Both the position numbers and the translations under genes were made by a program. A stretch of 21,300 nt of DNA from Desulfobacterales bacterium HSG17 (GTDB taxonomy: Bacteria > Desulfobacterota > Desulfobacteria > Desulfobacterales > Desulfococcaceae): contig JAUCGD010000043.1 in NCBI GenBank assembly GCA_030377945.1, positions 1-21,300 on the forward strand, given 5' to 3'. Numbering within the stretch: position 1 is the first letter of the stretch; the number at the start of each line of letters is the position of its first letter. Below the pieces are notes generated by a model. It searched no databases, had not been told where the DNA came from, and saw only the letters and a list, made by a program, of their open reading frames with translations. This document shows, piece by piece, positions 6,809 to 18,100 of the stretch.

Positions 6809-7234
6809 ATGAAAATATGGGTAGATGCAGATGCATGTCCCGTGGTGATTAAAGATATTTTGTATAAAGCTGCCCAGCGTACACGGCTGCAATTGACACT
6901 TGTTGCAAATCACCCCATGCACATTCCACGATTGAAGTGGATCAAGCTATTGCAGGTCGCTCCCGGTTTTGATGTTGCTGACGATGAAATCGTGAAAAGA
7001 CTTGATATAGGAGACCTTGTCATTACAAGTGATATCCCTTTGGCAGCACAGGTGTTAGAAAAGGGAGGTTATGCACTCAGCCCTCGTGGGGAATTGTATT
7101 CCTCAGACAATATCAGAGGTCGCATGCACATGAGAGAATCGGACATAATACATTATTTTAATTATTGCGCCTTCAACTCTCGGGCTACGCTTATTGTTTT
7201 ATTGGCAGCGATATCCCATAAAATAACCTTATAA
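6809..7234 (+). CDS. yaiI: YaiI/YqxD (DUF188) protein, C-terminus replaced
   Basis: A 141-residue frame. It has the family motifs [13 protein letters not shown] (residues 4-16), [38 protein letters not shown] and [19 protein letters not shown]. The family, UPF0178, is PIN/NYN-like with conserved acidic residues that suggest a nuclease or phosphatase-like fold; its role is not settled. After about residue 112 the usual tail (a GPxPFSxxDRxxFxxxLD-type end) is missing. The frame instead runs into DNA downstream of, and antisense to, the FN3 gene, overlapping its last 73 bases. The gene is thus probably broken near 7140. The start is fixed by AGGAG at 6799-6803. Confidence 0.85.
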   Translation: MKIWVDADACPVVIKDILYKAAQRTRLQLTLVANHPMHIPRLKWIKLLQVAPGFDVADDEIVKRLDIGDLVITSDIPLAAQVLEKGGYALSPRGELYSSDNIRGRMHMRESDIIHYFNYCAFNSRATLIVLLAAISHKITL

Positions 7235-9156
7235 AAATAACGGTTTCCATTTAACACATTTTCATCAACGAATCGCAAGCCTTCAATCCGTGATGAATTG
7301 ATTTTTACAAAGTCTCGATTGTTTTTGCTTTTTAATACATCAAAACCTGCCAGATCCTTATCCCTGGATACAATCGTCAGGACGACCATTCCTTTATCTA
7401 CATTTGCTTTAAACACATCAATCTTAGGTTTTTGATAATCTCGTACAAAAAGAGTCATAGCTGGTGAGGGTTGGGATTCGTTTCCGGTTTTATCCAGGGC
7501 AATTACAGTATAAGCAAGCGATTTACCCACAGGTGGGTTTTGGTCGACAAAAGCGGTCTGGCGCAATGGTGTCTGGGTCAGTTTCATCACCTTTCCTGAT
7601 TTTTTCCGGTATACATGATATCCGGCAAAATCATAATCATCTACATATGTCCAGGTTAGAGCAACCTGGCCGTCACGAACAGATGAACCATTTATAGACG
7701 GTGCTCTGGGTGGAGTCACATCTGGGAGCTGCAATTTAACGAATTCAGAAGGCTCGGATTCATTATAATGGGTGTCAATGGCTGTAATTCTATAGAAATA
7801 GGGATGACGGGATAAGTTCTTTGCCAGCACATCATCAAATTTAGTCTGGTCAATGGGATTCTTTGTTATCACTGTCCAGTCCTGATTTTCAGGCTGCATG
7901 GTACGATAAACGTGATACCCGAGAAGATCTTTATCAGAAACGGCGCTCCACATTAATTTAACAATGGCTTGGTCTACTTTACCTGCAAGACTCTGAACCA
8001 TGGCCGGCGGAGTGACATCCTTGGCAAGACCAAGGGCATTCAGTGAAGGTAAAGACTCATACCCCCCCTTATTGACAGCCGTCACGGAATAAAAATAATT
8101 CAAGTCCAACAAGACTTTTTCATCTTTAAAAAGAGTACTGGTCAATAGATGCTCATTTAATTTTTCACCTGGGTCTTCATAGTTTTGGGATCGATAGATA
8201 TTATAACCAATCACATCTTTATCTGAAGAGGGTTTCCAACTTATGACAATGTCGGTCTCACCGGCTTTAATTTCAGGGCGTGCCAGCAAAGCGGGATGTG
8301 GATCTATCTTAACGATACCTTTGACAGGGACGGTCATAGGGCCTTTATCAGCAAAAAAGTCCAGACCCTGTACCTTGTAAAAAGCAAACTTTCCTTTTTC
8401 AAGAGTGGTGTCTGAATAAAAATAAGGTGCAAGGTCAATGGTCCCGTTCAGGTTTTTCCTGGCCTGTACCTGTACGGGAGCCTCATTAATTTTTTTATAG
8501 ACACCATCATAGGTATCACTGCGATAAATATTAAACGAAGTATAGGCCTCATATCCCTGCCATTTCAAACCAACTCCCCAATCAAAACGATGCGCTTCAA
8601 TATTCCAGATCATTGGCAATTTGGATATCGTACCGAGGATAAGGCCGCGACTGGCAGAATAACTTACATTTTTGCCATCCCAAACCTCAAGGGTATAAAT
8701 AACGGCTTTTGTTCCACTGGGTGGTTTATCTTCATAGTATTGGCCAAGTGCCTTGGCAACGATAGGTTGCAATGCAGATAAATACATCAACATACTCATA
8801 CGGTTATCATTTTGTGCCAGGGATTGATTCAGCTCTTTTCGGTTCTTTGCTGTTTCAAAAGGAAACATCAGTTTCAGGGCGACTTGATTGTCAGCCAGTG
8901 TTTTTTTAGCCGTGGTAAAATCAAGTGAGTTCAACCTGGCAATCTCTATCTTTTTTCCTGGATGATCTGCCGGAGCCCTGAAAAGAACATAGGTATAATC
9001 AAATCGTCTGTCTGTAATCATCCAACGAAGTTTTATAGTTTCACCACTGTTTTTTACCTTTAAAATAAGCCTGGATTCAGCTTGGACATAAGAAAAAGAG
9101 AATAGGTTGAAACAAATAATAGTTAAACAAATAATAGTTGCTCTGTTTTTAGTCAT
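7162..9156 (-). CDS. Exported fibronectin type III repeat protein
   Basis: A 664-residue protein with a signal peptide ([11 protein letters not shown]... cleaved after about YVQA). A unique N-terminal region of about 170 residues follows, with motifs [14 protein letters not shown] and [12 protein letters not shown]. Then come four to five fibronectin type III-like domains, recognised by repeats of [36 protein letters not shown] and [14 protein letters not shown] / [13 protein letters not shown], with linkers [10 protein letters not shown]3 domains act in extracellular protein or sugar contacts. Its stop is followed by nothing terminator-like before the yaiI junction. A GTG at 9177 in frame overlaps the upstream gene; the ATG at 9156 lies five bases after that gene stop and starts the signal peptide directly. 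It is the last gene of the barrel-giant-FN3 operon. Confidence 0.88.
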   Translation of the reverse strand: MTKNRATIICLTIICFNLFSFSYVQAESRLILKVKNSGETIKLRWMITDRRFDYTYVLFRAPADHPGKKIEIARLNSLDFTTAKKTLADNQVALKLMFPFETAKNRKELNQSLAQNDNRMSMLMYLSALQPIVAKALGQYYEDKPPSGTKAVIYTLEVWDGKNVSYSASRGLILGTISKLPMIWNIEAHRFDWGVGLKWQGYEAYTSFNIYRSDTYDGVYKKINEAPVQVQARKNLNGTIDLAPYFYSDTTLEKGKFAFYKVQGLDFFADKGPMTVPVKGIVKIDPHPALLARPEIKAGETDIVISWKPSSDKDVIGYNIYRSQNYEDPGEKLNEHLLTSTLFKDEKVLLDLNYFYSVTAVNKGGYESLPSLNALGLAKDVTPPAMVQSLAGKVDQAIVKLMWSAVSDKDLLGYHVYRTMQPENQDWTVITKNPIDQTKFDDVLAKNLSRHPYFYRITAIDTHYNESEPSEFVKLQLPDVTPPRAPSINGSSVRDGQVALTWTYVDDYDFAGYHVYRKKSGKVMKLTQTPLRQTAFVDQNPPVGKSLAYTVIALDKTGNESQPSPAMTLFVRDYQKPKIDVFKANVDKGMVVLTIVSRDKDLAGFDVLKSKNNRDFVKINSSRIEGLRFVDENVLNGNRYFYKVILWDIAANKTISVARELKAQ

Positions 9157-9160
9157 TGGA

Positions 9161-12100
9161 TTAATAATACTCCACACCGTTATGCATTAATTTGTCTGAA
9201 TGGGAATCAGATGCCGGTCGACTGGTCTTTAAATCCGTAATGATCCCTTCATAGAGAATGCGCCCCTGCTTAAGCATATATCCTTCACTTTCGGCTTGCC
9301 CTTCTTCAGTCTCGCCTATTTGAATACTCCGGTCATACATTTTCACCTGCCCGATACTTTCCAATGTCAGGGGACGGGATAGTCCGACTGCGATATATCC
9401 TACAGTTGCCTGCCCGTTAAAATTATCTGTGTCCCGGGTACTTAATTCCAGAACATGATCTAAAGATCCTGCCTGGCTGCGAACAATATACTCACCCGGT
9501 TTAAACGTGTGAGAAACCTTTGCCATCAGATCCAAGAATCCGGACACACGATTCATTTCAGGTGGATAAACAGGTCCATTAAATCGTGGGTTTACCATTA
9601 CTTCAAATGTAACTTCATTCCAATTTACAGGTGCTTGTGTGCTAAACCGTAATTCAATGGAACGAAAGTCAACCACTGAATACTGCTTGAAAATCGCTTG
9701 TTTTGCTGTATTAAACTGCTGTTCTAACTCTTCAACCTGGCTTTCAAGGACCTGACATCCCAGCATGGCTTCAGTATAAATACCCCACTGTAGCTGAATG
9801 GGCAAGTCCCTTACAGCATCCCATGTTGAAGGGAGGAAGGCCGCAGCTTCGATGGGAATGTCCTGGGGAGACGCAAATTGTCCGCATACATTTCTTGTTT
9901 CGTAGGTAACCTGGGGTTGAAAATCAGGCCCGATGGTAATAATGGGAACTGACATGGGTTCAAGTGCCATATTAGCCCAGAAAATATCACGAACACCGTT
10001 GAAAATGATACGTTCCCTGGCCTCTGCAACACCTTGTGAAAAAGCATCCGGATCCACGGTATAATTTACATATAAATGGGGATTGGTTACAGACTGACTC
10101 ACCACCTCGGCTGTTGATTCAAATGGGATACTATCTTCATTTGAAGCAGGGCTTTCAATGGTAAATTTAGAGGTGAACACTTTTTCCAGTGTCTGCCCGT
10201 TTTTGATAACACGGATCAGATGCTTTCCATTCCAAAACCAGCGATAGGTTTCCGGGGGTTCCTGATTTTCTCTGGTTTGTGCCTCAGGTCTGCCATTAAT
10301 CCTGCCAGCTTTTTTAACTCCACTGACTTTAGGGTTTATAGTCCCTTTATTGTTCACTGAGTGTGAGGGTTGTTCTGCCTGAAGATCATTCTGACCGAGA
10401 GCTGTTACGGACATCCCCTGAGTGGGCGCCCCTGTCTGTTGCATCCCGGACGGCACATGGGTAAAAGGATTATCATAATTGCCGTCGGCAAGAATCACTG
10501 CTGGTAATGACACCCCGGTGACAAGATTTTCAACCATGCGTACTGGTTTAAGTGGCGCATCGGGAATAAATCGATTCATATAGCGCATCGATCCTTCCTG
10601 GGCATCATAACTTAAAAGACCGCCTTCTATATGGCCTGGAACAATGTTGTCTCCTGCATCTACCACCTGGAAATCTGCCTTGGCTGTTTTAAGTATGGAG
10701 TTCCACATTTCACCATCATGCACCGCTTTTGTTACCAGATAGATTTCTGTATCTGAATAGACAGGCCGGGTGGAACGTTTCGGATAAACTTCATATAGTC
10801 CTTCTCGAAAGGAAACATCTTCACTCGAAGCAATAAAACTAACATCTAAAGACTCACGTTTTATTTCATCTCGTACTTTCCATGTCTCAAACACTCTGGG
10901 TTTTGAGCCTTGTGAATCCCAGCGGCAAAGTGAAAACTGTGCCCGATAGGTATATTCTTTACCATATTCCAATGCACTCACTGGTGTATATTGAAGCTTC
11001 ATGCTTCCCATACGACCACCGACAACTTGGGCGACTCGATTTGCATGGGTCAACCGGTGGTATAGGTTTAATGAGTGATCCCAAGTTTCCTGCCGATTTC
11101 TGAAATCTACATACCCGCCATCGTTGGTATGTTGTTTGTTCACCATGAGAATATACCAATTGCCGTCATCATATTGAAATGGTGTCATAATCGGAAGTGT
11201 TGTTGTAATCTCAATACTGCCAACCCGGCTTATTTTTGTTGCTCCGTTTTCCGGCAGAGAAAAGGCGATCAGTGGCATGGATTCAATACCTTGATCGGCA
11301 ACTCCGGCTGGTGGGTTATCCGGATAGGTAAAGGTCACTTCCCAGGTATCCTCATACAGCCCCATGAGCAATGAATATTCTACCTTGCCTTTTAATCCGA
11401 TATAGACAGGCGGGGCCTTGAAACGGCCACTGAGTTCCGCATAGGCATTAAAAATTTCATATTCATCACCACCGGCCAGAACACCGGCCTCAAGCCCAAC
11501 CCACAGTTTACCTCTGACGTCGATATAAAACGGGTAAACTCCTGCGGCCAGATCTACTTCACCGCCGCCATATAGTTTGCCATAGAATATCCAGGCACTT
11601 CCTTGAAGGTTAAATTCCTTTTTTACCCCCATGGCAAGCCCTGATTGATCAATCTGCAAATACCCCTGCCCATGAAGGAAGTGTAGCACAGTGGCCTCGA
11701 GTGGGCGCTCTTTGGATCCAAAATAGATATGCCAGTCATTTTGTGCAAAAAGGATATCTACTTGTCCATTGGCTGCCACCACATCGGTATCATTGACCTT
11801 TTTAGAAAAATTTAATCGGGCATTCAGATGAAACAATGAAGGACTTCCACCCAGTTCAATGGAAGCAGTGATATGTGCCGGGACTTCAGGGCTTCGTCCT
11901 TCCATAATCCATGATTTGCCGACCAGCACCACCCTGGAAGTCGTATCAATAGTCAAGGCAAATTCCCCATACCAGGATTCAGCATTGTCTGTCGTACCCA
12001 GGTTCACAAGAGCGGTCAAAGATAACAGCGTGCTTTCATCTGCATAAAATTCGGCTCCCTCAGCTGTTGGGACTACCCTCATGTGGTAGGCAATCCCCCC

Positions 12101-15100
12101 TCCTAATGAGTAGACATTCAAGGGCAGCGGGCTTAAAGGAATAACCGAAGGAATGCTCAACTGCACCTGCCAATAAACAAAAGACGATGAATTGGCAGTT
12201 TCTCCTGTACCGATTTCAAGCAGTCCGCTCATTCCATCAAAGGAACCTGCCACAGACACCTCAAGTGCTGCCTTAAATCGATTATCATCCAGTTCAAGAT
12301 CACCGAACATTTCAAAAGCCGGTTTTTTAATATCTAACTCGACCCCTGTAAACTCGATCTTGTTCGTATAGATTTCAGCAATTGCCCCAGCCTTGGCAAG
12401 GCCTGCAATATTCAGGTCTCCCTCCACCTTAAGAGAAAGACCTGCACCTTCCTGATACCCGAACCCGAGTTTTTTCAAACTTAAATCAATACCGGCAAGG
12501 GTTGTTGTATAATTCAACTCCTGAAGGACCCCAAGGTTATTAATTTTCATCTTATCTGTATAGACTTCAATTCCAGACAAAGAAAAATCATCCGGCAGTG
12601 CAGATAATGCTGCATCTTCTTTCATAGCGATTTCAGTATTTAACGTGAAATACAGACCATCTTCAGAGGTATACCCTGCACCCAAATCCTTTACGGTCAA
12701 CTCTGCAAACCCTGCATCAGCGGATATACTCGCATTGGTTTGGCCATCCACTGACCATGAACTGACTCCCGTATTATCCAGGGCCAGTTGGGCAGCAAAT
12801 TGCAGATTGAAAAATTTCTCCAGGGTAATATCCAGGCCCAGACTTGCACTGGCGATACCAAAACCGTCAAAGACAAGAGACGCATCTGTAAGTGTAGCAG
12901 GAAAGCCAAGTGCGTCCAGATTCACATTCTGGGTTGACACACCACCATGAAACCCGTCACTGTTTATCTTCCAATCGGTTACACCCAGAACAATATTTTC
13001 TCCTGACCCACCGCCAAACGGAATTAACAATGATCCGTCAAAGCGGATACTTTCATCAGCAAAACTGACTGCACCGGAAAAATCTTTTAATTTTATTCCA
13101 TCAACAAGGGTTAAAGAAGCATTTATTGCACTGAAACCATAGTTATTACTGATCGGGTCAAAGCTGAGCAATGGGTTCAGATCAGGCGCATTATAGCCCG
13201 TGCCAAAAGAAAGCTTGCCAACAATGCTGTTTATAGAAACCATTTTTTCGAAAGCGTTAGAAGTATCAAAATGAATTCCGATACTGGTCAATTGGGCATC
13301 AATGCCATGGGTTGTATGATTGACAACAGCAATAGTTTTACCATCGGTATCCGTCCAGGTTACATCACCGCTTATCCCATTCCCTGCAAGCCTTATATTA
13401 CTGATGGATAATCCTTCAAGCCCGGCAAGAATACCGGTTGTAAAATCTATCTGCAAACCGTCTAAATCGCCAAAAAAGGTTCCATTTCTAACCCCGACGG
13501 TAATGCCTGTAAAAGAGGCTGTAAATAAATCATTGGTCAGAGAAATTGACTGCCCCGGTGCATAGGTTATTGTACCCTGCGTCAACACAGGAATATCGTT
13601 AATCATTTCAAAATCGAGATCTGCCACTTCAACCGGAAGCTCATTGAATTGGTTTTTAAACTCAGATCCGATGGAATCCATGAGACCGCCTAAATGTAAT
13701 CCACCAACGGCTTCGGCAATATGGCCATCTACAAAGTCAAATGAGCCCTTCAACGTAAAGTCAGGTCCAATGGCAATGGTTAGATTATCAGCACCCAATC
13801 GGTCAAAAACAAAGTTGCCCTTGTGTGAAAGTTTGGCTGAGGCTTCAAGGGAATTACCCAGCATGGAAACTTCTCCAGCTAGTGAAATCCAAAAAAGATT
13901 ATCCTTCACAAGAAAGCCATATTTCAACAATGACATGGCCAGCGCATCATCTCCCACAGAAAAAGAGACGCCATCGATATCAAAAGATTGGGCCATTTCC
14001 GGTAAGGATAAGGTGGTTGGAGAGACCATAAGATTGAAAAAATCAAAAGTTTGACCCAGATCTTTAACTTTATCATGATCAAGCGTCAGTGTACCATCCA
14101 GGGTAACAAACCCATTACCGTTTTCGAATCCACCTCCGATTTTTGTCAACATTAGATCGGCAAATCCGGCAATGCTAAATGACTCTTCAAGTTCCTCAGC
14201 TGTCACGTCCAGGGCATCAATACCCTGGCTTCCCAAGGTAGCGATGACCGAAATGGGTAGATTATCAAACCGTGCGAGTTTCAACCTGGCTGCGATACTG
14301 CCTGAGATAATGTTGTTATTAACCCCAAAAGAAAAAGCAGATACATCTGCACCAAACCCACCCAGTTTAAGACTGTGACCCAGGGTACCGGGATCTATGA
14401 ATACCTGTCCTGTAGTGGAAACCCCATTCTCTGACAGGACCAGCGCATTTTGTGAGCTAAGACCAATGGAACCACCACCCAATTCCTCCGGGAGTGACAC
14501 ATTACCCCATATGGCCATTTTCCTGTCATTCAAATAGAGTCGGCCCATTAAATTTTTCATGCTAAATGAAGTGTTGGGGATCGCAAAGGAAAGTCCTGAT
14601 CTTAATTTATCGGCTTGCTTTTGTGCTTCTTTTTGAGCTTCTTCTGTGATGCCGGTTGCATTGGACAGAGCTGTTGCCCCCCACGTTATGGCGCCGTCGG
14701 CAAGAAGACGAAGATCATTGAGTGGTTGTTCCAGATCGTACCCTGTGCCAAGCTCGATTCCCCCATCAAGGTCAGTCAACTTCAATTTATCTGACAAATC
14801 GGTCTTTTGGGTATCAACGGCCAGGGTTAGCTGGCTTAAAGCAAGGGTGATACCATAATCTCCTGTCAGGATAGGAATTAAAACCGGAGTACGTCCGGCA
14901 TCGTAGGATATGCTGCCGGCAAATCCTGCTGGTGAAAGTTCAATGTCAGTAAGGCGCAAGTCTGTTGTTGGTGTGGGCAGTTTAATTCCGGCCAGACTTT
15001 TAAGGGTTAGATCCCCGTCAATTGAAGCACCATCAAAACCAAATTCCACAGAATGGATCTTGGCAGAAAAAATATCAAAATCAGGTGTGATTGGTTTGTC

Positions 15101-18100
15101 GGTAAAGTCAAGAACCACCTTGCCGGAAGTGATGGTTTGGGCATTAAGATCAATCCCAAGATTTTCAAAATTAACCTTGAGTTCACCCGTAAGCGGGTCT
15201 TTCATTTCAGAAGGGATATATTTACTAAGGAATCCGGCATTTATAAACCCCTCACCGCTGATGACTCCTTCAATCGCTTTGGCACTGGTACGCAACTTAA
15301 AGTCACCAAGGGATAGAGACAAACCCTCGAATCCAAAATCTGAAATTTCAAACGTGCCATCCTGGAAAATTTTTGCAGTAAGATCTACTCCATTCCCAAG
15401 ATAATCGGCTTTCCCTTTTAGGCCAAACCACAACCTCTGGTTATGGATGCCAATTCCGTATTGCTCCAGGGCAACATTTGCCGCATTTATGGCAATGCTC
15501 GCCTCCTCAAGGTTGTGCCACTCAGCCATGTTTCCAGCAAATCCAAGCCCTGATTTAAATATTCGCAGCCCTTTGAACTCAACCTTTTTCTGGTAATCAG
15601 TGAAAAGAGGATGGGTGGGGGTGATATCACCATCAATCTGGACATAAAAATTTTCATTTTTAAAGCCCGCTTTTGCAGTGTCCAGGTTTAGGCTGGCAAA
15701 TCCTGCAAGATCAAAATTGGCTTTTAATTTACCTGTATCGATTTTCAACTCTTTCAAACCGGTTTTATCAATATCTGCGTTCACAGCAATCTTTAAGCCA
15801 CCAAACCGTTCGAAATTTAAATCACCGGATAGACTTCCTGTGATATCGCCATTAATCAAGCCCAGACTCAACCCCGTGAGCGTCGTATCGATATGAGCCA
15901 GGGGCATAGCGGGTAAGTTGCCGGGATCAAAGATCAAAGGTCCGCTGGTGGACAACCCGTTTTCTGCTGAAAGGGTCAGCGGTTGGTCTGCTGGTATGGT
16001 TAAGCTGATAGAACCCATGGAAGGTGGTAAAAACAGGGTTCCGGAAAAAGACAGGGCATTGTTCATCAGATCCAAGGTCCCCCCCAGATCTCCTATAGAA
16101 AAGATGTTCCCGGGCAATATCAAACGGGCCAGTGAACCATGGGCCTCTGTGGCGGAATTTTTTCCCCAGGAAAGGATATTTCCAGAACGAAGCGATAAAT
16201 CCGGTATCTCAATATTTCCGAGTCCGGATCCAAAAAATAAGCTGCCAGAAAAGGTTTTTAAACGAATCATTTTCGTTAATTGTCTTCTGGTGTCAACACT
16301 TACAGAAAGCGCATTCAGGTTTACACCGAAACCAAACTCGCCCTCCATGATGGTAACCGAACGGGTCCCTGTATCACCCACAAGATCGATATCTCCAGCA
16401 ATACCATCCGCCCCTAAGTAAAGATCGGTAAACGGTAAATCACCAATTGGAAGTCCAAGGCCATCAAGTGCAATAGAACCTTGAATGGATGCGCTATAAG
16501 GAGTAAAATTTAATCCGGATAATTGCAAAGTCCCGGGGCCAAACGTCACATCTATGGGTGAATCAGGTGTGTAATCGACGGTGCCTAATGAGACCAGACG
16601 ATTTGCCACATCAACTTTAAAACCATTTAATAAAACTTCCAGTTCATTGGCTGAATTCAACACGCCTGCTGGTAGTTTTTTAATCAGTGCGTCCGGCAGA
16701 CCACCAATTTGAGCAAGGGTCTGACTGGGTATTGTTCCATCCTCTGCAATGGTGTCCCGCACCATCTTGAGAAAGAAATCTCCAAAGGCAAAATAAAGAT
16801 TCGTCAAATCAATACCATCAATGGCCGTGGTACCATCATGGAATATTCGTGCGCTGGCCTCGGCCTCACTGCCACCCAACGAAGCCCGGCCTTTCAATCC
16901 CACCCAGAATAAATTGTTATCAACTCCGATACCGTACTGAATTATTGAAATGGAAGCCCCTTCAAGTCCGAAGCTGGCGCCGGATATATCATGCCAGCCT
17001 TCTAAATCACTGGCCAGTGAAATTGCATCTTCACCAATGGAAAGACCTGTGAAAACAAGTTTTTCTCCAATACCCTGTATCGAAGAAATTGCATCATTGA
17101 CTGGAGTGATGGTACCATCCATATTCACTTCAAAATTAGAATTCTCGTAGCTTAATTCTATGCGACTGAGGCTCAGGTCTGCAAATCCTGCCAGATTGAA
17201 TGTGTGGGTTTCATCTTCTGGAAGTGCAGCCATTTTAAGATCAGTCAGCCCGGTTTTATCAATATCCGCTTCAATATCCAGTTTCAAACTTGCAAAATTG
17301 GTAAGGGTCAACTGTCCTGCAAGACTCCCAGAGGGGATATTATCAGCAAGGGACAGGGCAAGGCGTGTCAGGGAAGTTGGGAAGCCTGAAAACGTAATAC
17401 CCGGCAAATTACCAGAATCAAAGACAAGATCAGAACTTGTAGAAATACCCTGCCTGGAGAGAACCAACGGTTTTTCAGCGGGTAGCTCCACAAAATCGCT
17501 TCCCAGGCTTTCAGGGAATTGAAAAGAGCCGGACAGGGAAACTGATTTATCAGTAAGATTAATGATTCCAGCAATATCATCCAGACCGAATTCAGTACCT
17601 GGAATTACAAGCTTCGTCACGGTTTCAACGGTTTGCTGAATCTCCTGGTTAGCACTTGCTGAAATCGCAGAATATCCAAAAGAGAGCAATTGATTTTCCA
17701 GAAGTTTTAGATTTGGAATTTTGAGATTATTATATCCGCTACCCAGGGTAATGCCACCTTTTAACTTTGTCAGGCTGACGGGTTGCGGTAAAGATGTATC
17801 TATATTTACCGCAAGCGCATTGAACACCGCTGTAACCCCATATGGTCCGGAAATAATATTGATATTTTTAACTGGATCTGTAGTTTTAACGACATCGAGC
17901 TCATGGTTAATGCCACTGTGGGTGAATTTTAGCGCGCTAAAATCGAGAGTTGGTGCAGAAGGAAGAATTATATCGGGTAATGTGACCGTACCATCTGCTG
18001 TGGCCCCATCAGAGGAAAAGGTGACAGACGTCAGGGTAAATCGTGTACCTGCTACCGTAAAATCAATTTCCTGATCAAAGGTTACACTGCCGGATGTGAT

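Noticed and set aside
10000..18100. Many plus-strand frames of 60-167 codons opposite the giant gene
   Set aside because: They are antisense shadows of a coding region, without Shine-Dalgarno sites or recognisable domains.
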